From a virus, in the IMG/VR virus record IMGVR_UViG_3300044611_001491, positions 1 to 34,668 of that record: a stretch of 34,668 bases of DNA; one strand, given 5' to 3'. A program made the position numbers and the translations under genes. Shown piece by piece: positions 17,581 to 22,292 of this stretch. Below the pieces are notes generated by a model that was not told the DNA's origin, ran no database searches, and worked only from the letters and a program-made list of their open reading frames with translations. Position 1 is the stretch's first letter, and every line of letters starts with the position of its first letter.

Positions 17581-17625
17581 ATGCGCTCATCCTGAGTAGC
17601 AACCAACAATGGAGGTCCTATGTAC
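17557..17625 (+). repeat. Leader direct repeat, copy 1
   Basis: A 69-base stretch running from the T-rich tract through the box, leader hairpin and ribosome-binding site into the first codons (ATGTAC). It is repeated at 17791-17859 with a single difference (T at 17619, C at 17853). A longer possible stem GTTGGT/ACCAAC lies inside it. The protein-coding parts that follow diverge at once, so the duplication has kept the regulatory leader only. Confidence 0.9.
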
Positions 17626-17760
17626 GCCAAGTTCACCCTTTGTGTCCACGTCAGCACCTACTCTCACGCCTGTGAGCAGTTGGAGCAGATGGGATGGAAG
17701 CGGGGACGTGGAGGGTACTGGAAGGGGGACATATACCTCTCCACTACCTTCTACGTCTAG
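17620..17760 (+). CDS. Small unknown protein (46 aa)
   Basis: Starts MYAKFTLCVHVS behind GGAGG five bases upstream, within the duplicated leader, and ends TTFYV just before a strong UUCG terminator. It is rich in Gly, Lys and Tyr (GWKRGRGGYWKGDIYL). No family is recognised. The shared leader and the immediate terminator make a real, separately transcribed gene likely. Confidence 0.65.
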   Translation: MYAKFTLCVHVSTYSHACEQLEQMGWKRGRGGYWKGDIYLSTTFYV

Positions 17761-17770
17761 TACTGTATTG

Positions 17771-17814
17771 GAGAGCCCTTCGGGGCTCTCCTTTCTTTTA
17801 ATGGACCGTTGGTC
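17771..17814 (+). promoter_or_regulatory. UUCG terminator + TTTAATGG box + leader hairpin (cassette 2)
   Basis: GAGAGCCC-TTCG-GGGCTCTC (17771-17790, eight perfect pairs) then CTTTCTTTT. The box TTTAATGG is at 17797-17804 and the leader stem GACC/GGTC at 17804-17814. Confidence 0.8.
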
Positions 17815-17859
17815 ATGCGCTCATCCTGAGTAGCAACCAACAATGGAGGTCCCATGTAC
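17791..17859 (+). repeat. Leader direct repeat, copy 2
   Basis: Second copy of the 69-base leader at 17557-17625, one mismatch. It drives the 60-residue gene starting at 17854. Confidence 0.9.
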
Positions 17860-18036
17860 ACTGTCTGGATCAACCGGCCGTCTCGCATGAGCAGCGCCTC
17901 CTCCTTGGTCGTGACGAAGGAGGAGTTGGCTATGCTCATCGGGTATGGCTGTTGGCAGCGGCTTACTGTCTTCGTGGACGGTAAGCAGGTGTGTCTGAGG
18001 AAGCGCTCTCGCAAGGGTCGCATCTCTCAGAAGTAG
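17854..18036 (+). CDS. Small basic protein (60 aa)
   Basis: MYTVWINRPSRM... with a helix TKEELAMLIGYGCWQ followed by a strand-like TVFVDGKQVCLRK and a basic tail. GGAGG lies in the duplicated leader. The pattern of an (N)R/K-E-L/I-A helix followed by a beta strand recurs loosely in the proteins at 20733 and 21238, suggesting a shared small fold, but similarity is weak. A terminator follows five bases after the stop. Function unknown. Confidence 0.7.
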   Translation: MYTVWINRPSRMSSASSLVVTKEELAMLIGYGCWQRLTVFVDGKQVCLRKRSRKGRISQK

Positions 18037-18041
18037 TACTA

Positions 18042-18069
18042 GGAAGGGCCCTTCGGGGCCCTTCCTTTA
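18042..18069 (+). terminator. Strong UUCG intrinsic terminator
   Basis: GGAAGGGCCC-TTCG-GGGCCCTTCC (18042-18065), ten perfect pairs with a UUCG loop. It closes the 60-residue gene and separates it from the long non-coding stretch that follows. Confidence 0.9.
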
Positions 18070-18105
18070 ATCACTCTTTCTTTATCTTACTCGTTATAAC
18101 TCTAT

Positions 18106-19090
18106 GGGTGCATGGCGACATGACCCCTTGTGTGGATATAGGCATCGCTATGCCTGTCCACATGTACTGAATATAGCCTATGCTGGTAGGGTGTAAGCCC
18201 TACTGGTGTAGTACACGTCAGCTGTACCCTTGTGGTATGGCGGCTCAACCTGGTAGGTACCATGTAGGGTGATGATGTGTTGTGCATACGTGCCTTAGGG
18301 TACTGTATGGTGCGCGCAACACTGACTCACACGCATGGTATCATGGAGGGTGAAGGCTATGGCATGGGTATTAGCAGTATACCCATTACCCAAGGTAGTG
18401 CCTGTAGTGGGCATGAGATAGGGCAAGCATACTACCCATACATAGTACACCTTAGGGTGATATGTATGTGGCAAGTGCGATACTGAAGCCTGCCTCCTGG
18501 GCAAAATACAGGAGGACGGTGCTGGTAGTGTTAAGGTAGGGGCAACCCGAGGATACACACCTATACAGCACTCTATCCGCAAGGATAGGTCAGACCCGCA
18601 AGGCCGAGATGTACCCTGTGGTAGCAGAGATGCTACCAGTTAGAAGGTATGAGGCATGTAGGTAAGGTCTGTGAGGGAAGTGATGCGCCCAAGATTAGCA
18701 AGCTCACATAGGTACAGTGGTATACCTAGGCTACCAAGCCAATAAGACCACTACGATTTTGCCTGTACATCGTAAAGAAACAGGCACCTTTCCGGTAGTT
18801 CGATCCGGATACCTTGGTTGCAGGTAGGAGTGTTGTCGCGGCACAACAATCCCAAAGCAACTGGTCCAGCTTGAGATCTACGATCAAGCACAAATCGTCT
18901 AGGTTGAGTCCTAGCGATAACCCATACCCAGGCTAAGGCTGCTCCTCCAGAAGCAGTCCTGAGGCTTACTAGCCCTTAGGTAAGGCTGTTTCCGTTACTA
19001 CTGTGCTGGGCTAGAAAGAGTTTCACTTGGAACCTTTCGAAGCTCATTGGTCCTTGGGCAAGACTATCCCTGTCTATAGTGTCCACTCTC
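18106..19090 (+). ncRNA. Candidate large structured phage RNA A (about 1 kb)
   Basis: No convincing gene lies between 18037 and 19135, but helices are dense. A box-like CTCTATGG (18100-18107) precedes a 5' hairpin that begins on its G: GGGT(g)CATG-GCGA-CATGACCC (18106-18126). Further helices: 18131-18162, 18185-18204, a three-tier stem 18277-18322 (9+4+5 pairs), 18364-18386 (8 perfect pairs), 18437-18468, 18493-18515, CTATCC-GCAA-GGATAG (18573-18588), GGTAGCA-GAGA-TGCTACC (18620-18637), nested stem 18817-18861, 18869-18889 and 18894-18918. An H-type pseudoknot pairs 18752-18757 with 18769-18774 and 18760-18766 with 18780-18786. Three GNRA loops are present. The 3' end is unclear: no terminator precedes the next gene, so it could be a giant leader. 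ROOL or GOLLD RNA are size-matched alternatives I cannot test. Confidence 0.72.
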
Positions 19091-19101
19091 CTCCATTACC
19101 T

Positions 19102-19123
19102 GTTGGTGTTTAGGTAAACCAAC
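19102..19123 (+). promoter_or_regulatory. Leader hairpin before the 19136 gene
   Basis: GTTGG and CCAAC (19102-19106/19119-19123), with TTT/AAA inside, form a hairpin ending seven bases upstream of GGAA at the start of the 128-residue gene. It may be the last helix of RNA A or a separate translation-control element. Confidence 0.5.
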
Positions 19124-19135
19124 GAAGGAACTGCC

Positions 19136-19522
19136 ATGTTCGTTCTCAACTTCTTCGCCGCTGCGACCCTCCCCACCTCGGTCATCGCCGCCATCGTGCT
19201 CGCCTCGATGGATCACAGCGGGGGGCTCCTCAGCTTCTGTATGGTCCTCGGCACCATCGGTGTCAACATCTTCACCTGGGGGCTCAACGCCCTCAAGCAG
19301 GAGGATGAGATGGCCGAGGAGATACGAAAGTTCCGTGTGGCCGAGTGGAAGACGGCCCTGCTCTATATGTGGAAGCAGAGCCAGGAGATCTGGGCCTGGA
19401 TGGCCCAGGAAGTAGAGCGCGACAATCGGGCCATGGCCCGGTATCACGTCCGCAAGTTCTGGGAAGCTGTCGAGGCTGCCTACTGCCTGCAGCAGTACCA
19501 GTCCGAATTGGCTGGCGAGTAA
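19136..19522 (+). CDS. Two-pass membrane protein (128 aa)
   Basis: Hydrophobic helices at about residues 3-23 (LNFFAAATLPTSVIAAIVLA) and 30-50 (GLLSFCMVLGTIGVNIFTWG), followed by a charged, Trp-rich amphipathic helix to the C-terminus. The start follows GAAGGAACTGCC. The topology would suit a holin, antiholin or superinfection-exclusion protein, but no family is recognised. It is the first protein downstream of RNA A, with no terminator between, and may be cotranscribed. Codons are strongly G/C-ending from here on. Confidence 0.75.
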   Translation: MFVLNFFAAATLPTSVIAAIVLASMDHSGGLLSFCMVLGTIGVNIFTWGLNALKQEDEMAEEIRKFRVAEWKTALLYMWKQSQEIWAWMAQEVERDNRAMARYHVRKFWEAVEAAYCLQQYQSELAGE

Positions 19523-19530
19523 GTAGGATT

Positions 19531-19587
19531 GAACAGCTTGGGGCTTAGGCTCTGGGCTGTTCTTTCTTTTAATGGACAATTACGTCC
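19531..19587 (+). promoter_or_regulatory. Hairpin + TTTAATGG box + AATT-loop leader hairpin
   Basis: GAACAGC (19531-19537) pairs with GCTGTTC (19556-19562) and TTTCTTTT follows. Box TTTAATGG 19568-19575. Leader hairpin GGAC-AATTAC-GTCC 19574-19587. Confidence 0.75.
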
Positions 19588-19604
19588 ATGTACAGGAGTT
19601 TCCA

Positions 19605-19814
19605 ATGTCTGTCACTGTCACTGTTATTCCCACCGTCGTCAATCCCATCACCAAGACCACGAAGGTCGTGAAGTGGATGGGCGTGCTGTACCTGCTCGAT
19701 ACCACCCGACACCCGGAGGAGTTCTGCCCTGGCTATGACTGGGCACGTAAAGCTACAGAGGCCGACAAGCACCTACCGTGGCTCTGGCGACCACGACTGA
19801 AGAAGGTGAAGTAA
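19605..19814 (+). CDS. Unknown small protein (69 aa)
   Basis: Starts MSVTVTVIPTVVNP at the ATG preceded by CAGGAG. An in-frame ATG at 19572 is rejected because it lies inside the box and leader hairpin. The protein has a beta-like N-terminus and a basic, Trp-containing C-terminal half (LPWLWRPRLKKVK). No family is recognised. Confidence 0.7.
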   Translation: MSVTVTVIPTVVNPITKTTKVVKWMGVLYLLDTTRHPEEFCPGYDWARKATEADKHLPWLWRPRLKKVK

Positions 19815-19842
19815 AACCCACCTTGGGCTGACGTTAAAGATT

Positions 19843-19898
19843 GGGCCTTTCGAGGCCCTTTCTTTTATTTCTTTAATGGTTCTAGAAAGGAATAAACC
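19843..19898 (+). promoter_or_regulatory. UUCG terminator + TTTAATGG box + leader stem
   Basis: GGGCCT-TTCG-AGGCCC (19843-19858) with tail TTTCTTTTATTTC; box TTTAATGG 19872-19879; leader stem GGTT (19878-19881) with AACC (19895-19898). AAAGATT directly precedes the hairpin, as in several neighbouring cassettes. Confidence 0.75.
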
Positions 19899-19919
19899 TG
19901 GATGAACCACGGAGCAGCA

Positions 19920-20006
19920 ATGCTTAAGTCTATGCTCAACGATACTTCCGGCCTTATCATCTTCATCCTCCTCGCCATCATCCTTACCTGGAGCGTGGCT
20001 CGCTAA
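19920..20006 (+). CDS. Single-pass membrane peptide (28 aa)
   Basis: MLKSMLNDTS followed by one hydrophobic helix GLIIFILLAIILTWSV and a C-terminal Ala-Arg. GGAG sits five bases before this ATG; an in-frame ATG at 19902 would add six residues but has a poorer ribosome-binding site. It has its own box, leader and terminator, which supports it as a real gene despite its size. Function unknown. Confidence 0.65.
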   Translation: MLKSMLNDTSGLIIFILLAIILTWSVAR

Positions 20007-20014
20007 AGACGATT

Positions 20015-20063
20015 GGACAGAGGGGAGACTCTCTGTCCTTTCTTTATATGGCCAATTCAGGCC
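20015..20063 (+). promoter_or_regulatory. Terminator hairpin + TTATATGG box + GGCC leader hairpin
   Basis: GGACAGAG/CTCTGTCC (20015-20022/20031-20038) then TTTCTTT; box TTATATGG 20044-20051; leader hairpin GGCC-AATTCA-GGCC 20050-20063. Confidence 0.8.
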
Positions 20064-20076
20064 TGAGGAGTATGTC

Positions 20077-20289
20077 ATGACCAAGCTCGTCATCAAGTTC
20101 GTCCGCTTCTCCCCCTCCACGTTCCACGCCGTTGAGCGGCGGGAAGTCGAGGTCACTCGTCTTCAGGATGAGGAGGGTGTCAAGTACACGGAGATCACCT
20201 GCCACTGGTGTGGGCAGAAGGAGAAACGAGTAGGGTGGATCAACAGCACTTCCAGAAGAGAGTGCTACGAGTGTCGAGATATGGGCTAA
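20077..20289 (+). CDS. Small zinc-ribbon protein (70 aa)
   Basis: The N-terminal half is a beta-like region (KLVIKFVRFS, REVEVTRL). The C-terminal half carries CHWC and, 20 residues later, CYEC, the paired Cys-x2-Cys knuckles of a zinc ribbon. Such proteins often bind nucleic acid or a polymerase, but here that is inference. GAGGAG lies a few bases before the ATG. Confidence 0.75.
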   Translation: MTKLVIKFVRFSPSTFHAVERREVEVTRLQDEEGVKYTEITCHWCGQKEKRVGWINSTSRRECYECRDMG

Positions 20290-20297
20290 TAAGATTG

Positions 20298-20340
20298 GGG
20301 GGCCGCAAGGTCCCCTTTCTTTAAATGGGTAATTAAGCCC
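20298..20340 (+). promoter_or_regulatory. GCAA-loop terminator + TTAAATGG box + AATT-loop hairpin
   Basis: GGGGGCC-GCAA-GGTCCCC (20298-20315) followed by TTTCTTT; box TTAAATGG 20321-20328; leader GGGT-AATTAA-GCCC 20327-20340. AAGATTG precedes the hairpin. Confidence 0.8.
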
Positions 20341-20351
20341 AAGGAGAAGTC

Positions 20352-20657
20352 ATGATGACTGAGTATCAAGAGGAACAGAGAAGGATTTCTGCTGCGCTGG
20401 CTAAGGCCAGCTTCAGCGGAGGGGCGTTCCCTCGCCGCAAGACTGTTCCTCCCACCACGAGTGTACTCCCGCTCTGGCCCTGTCAGGTGGACTGGCTGAG
20501 GAAGGAGGGATGTGTCCTCAGGAAAGGAGGTGACAAGTACTACCTGCTTCTGGATGGGAGGGCGAAGAAGTGGTATAACAGGAGTGCGATTGCTTGCTCT
20601 CTCTACGGAGAGCTGGTGCATGTCGGTCGCAAAGAGTTTTACGTCATCTTCGGCTGA
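20352..20657 (+). CDS. Unknown protein sharing a C-terminal domain with the 21582 gene (101 aa)
   Basis: The first 38 residues are polar. Residues about 40-101 (CQVDWLRKEGCVLRKGGDKY onward) align well with residues 93-155 of the coiled-coil protein at 21582: both have Q-x-DWL-x3-GC, a Lys, an L-x-L-x-G-x-A segment, IA-x2-L-x-G and an aromatic C-terminal strand. This suggests a duplicated small alpha/beta domain specific to this phage group. AAGGAGAAGTC precedes two adjacent ATGs; I take the first. Function unknown. Confidence 0.75.
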   Translation: MMTEYQEEQRRISAALAKASFSGGAFPRRKTVPPTTSVLPLWPCQVDWLRKEGCVLRKGGDKYYLLLDGRAKKWYNRSAIACSLYGELVHVGRKEFYVIFG

Positions 20658-20670
20658 TTAGGACGATAAG

Positions 20671-20716
20671 AAGTTGGGCTTTCGGGCCCTCTTCTTTTAA
20701 ATGGACAATTACGTCC
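20671..20716 (+). promoter_or_regulatory. UUCG terminator + TTAAATGG box + AATT-loop hairpin
   Basis: GGGCT-TTCG-GGCCC (20676-20689), extended by AAG/CTT, then TTCTTTT; box TTAAATGG 20697-20704; leader GGAC-AATTAC-GTCC 20703-20716. Confidence 0.8.
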
Positions 20717-20732
20717 TGAACTGGAGAGTGCT

Positions 20733-20945
20733 ATGGAATTCGTCGTAACTTACATCGAGACCTATTCCCATCACTGCTATGGCGAAGATGAGGGAGAGGC
20801 CGAGCGCGAGGAGGTGTGCCTCATGAACCGCAAGGAGATCGCTGGGCTGGTGAGTAAGGGTATCCCGAAGGGGTTCAAGTACGAAGTCTTCGAAGAGAAG
20901 GATTATTTCTACTACGAGTGCTATCGCCCTGATTTGCTCGCTTAA
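20733..20945 (+). CDS. Unknown acidic protein (70 aa)
   Basis: MEFVVTYIETYSHHCYG, an acidic stretch, then MNRKEIAGLVSKG and an aromatic strand (YFYYECYRP). The MNR-K/Q-x-(I/L)-A helix followed by a Y-x-V strand also occurs in the 21238 product, so the two may be distant relatives. GGAG precedes the start. Function unknown. Confidence 0.7.
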   Translation: MEFVVTYIETYSHHCYGEDEGEAEREEVCLMNRKEIAGLVSKGIPKGFKYEVFEEKDYFYYECYRPDLLA

Positions 20946-20960
20946 GAGAGACGCAACTGA

Positions 20961-21004
20961 GAAGAGCCCTTCGGGGCTCTTCTTTTAAATGACCAATTAA
21001 GGTC
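20961..21004 (+). promoter_or_regulatory. UUCG terminator + TTAAATGA box + AATT-loop hairpin
   Basis: GAAGAGCCC-TTCG-GGGCTCTTC (20961-20982); box TTAAATGA 20985-20992; leader GACC-AATTAA-GGTC 20991-21004. Here the leader stem has changed on both strands relative to its neighbours. Confidence 0.85.
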
Positions 21005-21019
21005 AATAAAGGAGTCACC

Positions 21020-21169
21020 ATGTCTGTCATCGCTCGTTTCCCCGCTGTGTGCCCTTTCTGCAGCAAGCCTATCAAAGTGGGGATGGAGATCAAGCCTCAC
21101 CCTCGTGCATCTAGGTGGGTGCACGCCTCCTGTGCTGGAGGAGGCACTCAACAGAGGCTCTTCAAGTAG
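21020..21169 (+). CDS. Small C2HC zinc-finger protein (49 aa)
   Basis: AAAGGAG precedes MSVIARFPAVCPFCSKPIKV. Cys11-x2-Cys14 near the N-terminus and WVHASC (His35, Cys38) form the Cys-x2-Cys...His-x2-Cys arrangement of small PARP-like zinc fingers often found in phage proteins. The fold would be a single metal-stabilised module. Partner and role are unknown. Confidence 0.75.
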   Translation: MSVIARFPAVCPFCSKPIKVGMEIKPHPRASRWVHASCAGGGTQQRLFK

Positions 21170-21179
21170 GAGAAAGATT

Positions 21180-21222
21180 GAGGGGGCTTCGGCCTCCTCT
21201 TCTTTAATGGCCAATTCAGGCC
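21180..21222 (+). promoter_or_regulatory. UUCG terminator + TTTAATGG box + GGCC leader hairpin
   Basis: GAGGGGGC-TTCG-GCCTCCTC (21180-21199, one G-U); box TTTAATGG 21203-21210; leader GGCC-AATTCA-GGCC 21209-21222. AAAGATTG precedes the hairpin. Confidence 0.8.
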
Positions 21223-21237
21223 TAACTGGAGCGTGTC

Positions 21238-21468
21238 ATGAAGTGTACTCACTGTGAAGAAGTCCTGTTCAAGGTCAAGTGCTATTACGGATACCTCGAA
21301 GAGGGGATCGGTCACTATGGTAATTACACTGTGTATATGAACAGGCAGAAATTAGCTCGTCACATCTTCAATCCGGATCCTCACCTCGTCTCATACACTG
21401 TCTACTATGAGGGTGGTGAGACCCAGATGGAAGTGTTACCCAATGGAGTGTGGTATCAGGTCTGCTGA
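21238..21468 (+). CDS. Unknown protein with N-terminal Cys pair (76 aa)
   Basis: MKCTHCEEVLFKVKC contains Cys3-x2-Cys6 and a further Cys, a possible half zinc site. The remainder is aromatic and beta-like (YGNYTVYMNRQKLARHIF, YTVYYEGGETQMEV). It may be distantly related to the 20733 product. TGGAG precedes the start. Function unknown. Confidence 0.7.
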   Translation: MKCTHCEEVLFKVKCYYGYLEEGIGHYGNYTVYMNRQKLARHIFNPDPHLVSYTVYYEGGETQMEVLPNGVWYQVC

Positions 21469-21503
21469 AAAATAGTTAAACTTCGGGCTGACATAAAAGA
21501 TTA

Positions 21504-21567
21504 GAGCCTTCGGGTTCTTTTCTTTTTAAATGGCCAATTAAAGATCTAAATTCCTTAGATCTAGGCC
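21504..21567 (+). promoter_or_regulatory. UUCG hairpin + TTAAATGG box + enlarged leader hairpin
   Basis: GAGCC-TTCG-GGTTC (21504-21517); box TTAAATGG 21526-21533. The outer leader stem GGCC/GGCC (21532-21535/21564-21567) keeps AATTAA after its 5' arm, but a perfect stem AGATCTAA/TTAGATCT (21542-21549/21555-21562) is inserted in the loop. The outer pairing is preserved despite the insertion. Confidence 0.8.
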
Positions 21568-21581
21568 ACTAGGAAGCAACC

Positions 21582-22049
21582 ATGTCCAAGCCCACCATCG
21601 CCACGCTCACCTCCACCGTCGCCCAGCTCAATGGTGCGATCGAGAACCAGGCGGCCGTGATCAAGAACCACGAGGTCACGCTCAAGGCCCAGTATGAGGA
21701 GAAGAAGAAGCTGCAGGACGAGGTCATCCGCCTCAAGGACGCCCTCAAGGGCCAGGCCGCCCGCGCCATCATGGCTGAGGAGGAGCTGGCCAACCTCAAG
21801 GATCAGCTGGAGGAGCAGGAGGTGCAGGTGGCCAACCGCACCACTACCACCACCCAGGGCGGGTGGAAGGGGCTCAACTACAAGCAGTTGGATTGGCTCA
21901 AGGAGCAGGGCTGCTCGTTCACCAAGACGGCGAGCGGGTTCAAGTTGTTCCTGAAGGGGGAAGCGCTCACCTGCTCAACCCCGATCGCCACCGCCCTCAA
22001 GGGCAAGGTCTGCAAGGACTGTAACACCACCTGGATCTACTTCTCGTAG
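21582..22049 (+). CDS. Coiled-coil protein with shared C-terminal domain (155 aa)
   Basis: Residues about 10-85 form an uninterrupted coiled coil (ENQAAVIKNHEVTLKAQYEE and on, LANLKDQLEEQEVQV). A Thr-rich linker follows. Residues about 93-155 are the domain also found at the end of the 20352 product (KQLDWLKEQGCSFTKT). The coiled coil suggests an oligomer that displays this domain. GGAAGCAACC precedes the ATG. Function unknown. Confidence 0.8.
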   Translation: MSKPTIATLTSTVAQLNGAIENQAAVIKNHEVTLKAQYEEKKKLQDEVIRLKDALKGQAARAIMAEEELANLKDQLEEQEVQVANRTTTTTQGGWKGLNYKQLDWLKEQGCSFTKTASGFKLFLKGEALTCSTPIATALKGKVCKDCNTTWIYFS

Positions 22050-22071
22050 GTGGTAATGGGCTGACGTTCTA

Positions 22072-22116
22072 GAAAGGGCCTTTCGGGGCCCTTTCTTTTA
22101 TTTCTTTCTTTAATGG
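22072..22116 (+). promoter_or_regulatory. Terminator + TTTAATGG box before the RNA polymerase gene
   Basis: GAAAGGGCC/GGCCCTTTC (22072-22080/22087-22095) followed by TTTTATTTCTTTC; box TTTAATGG 22109-22116. This is the nearest box upstream of the polymerase gene, leaving a leader of about 180 bases. Confidence 0.75.
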
Positions 22117-22292
22117 ATTGAGGGATAACTCCGCAGTGGCCCTTACGGGCACCACTCGTTCAGACTCCGCTCAAGCCAGAGGAAGTCGGTTAGTCTGGAA
22201 ATCAGTCCAGGCTCGCTGACGCTCGCCCCTTTCAGGCATTTTCCTCTAATCAAAGACTGGCTGTAGGGTTGAACTACAGCATGGAGACAAGC
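22117..22292 (+). promoter_or_regulatory. Structured leader of the RNA polymerase gene
   Basis: About 175 bases without a gene. GTGGCCC-TTAC-GGGCACCAC (near 22136-22154) is a hairpin. GCTCGCTGACGCTCGC (22211-22226) is repeated exactly at 25595-25610 just after the polymerase gene; in both places it can fold as GC-TGAC-GC with an outer stem (GGC/GCC here, AGC/GCT there) across a TC/TC mismatch. This is the longest leader among the protein cassettes from 19.5 to 28.7 kb, which hints at control of polymerase synthesis. Confidence 0.5.

Noticed and set aside
17467-17595. 42-codon frame starting at the ATGTTGGAGG element
   Set aside because: No ribosome-binding site before the ATG; GGAGG itself lies inside the frame, and it ends within the duplicated leader of the next gene, across a terminator hairpin.
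18277-18582. Open frames on both strands inside RNA A (69 and 95 codons)
   Set aside because: No ribosome-binding sites; they overlap several perfect hairpins and contain low-information Thr/His/Cys-rich sequence.
18791-18810. tRNA-like T-loop (TCCGG-TAGTTCGAT-CCGGA)
   Set aside because: The loop is nine bases, and no matching anticodon, D arm or acceptor stem could be placed around it. Treated as part of RNA A. A similar TTTCGAC near 33585 failed for the same reason.
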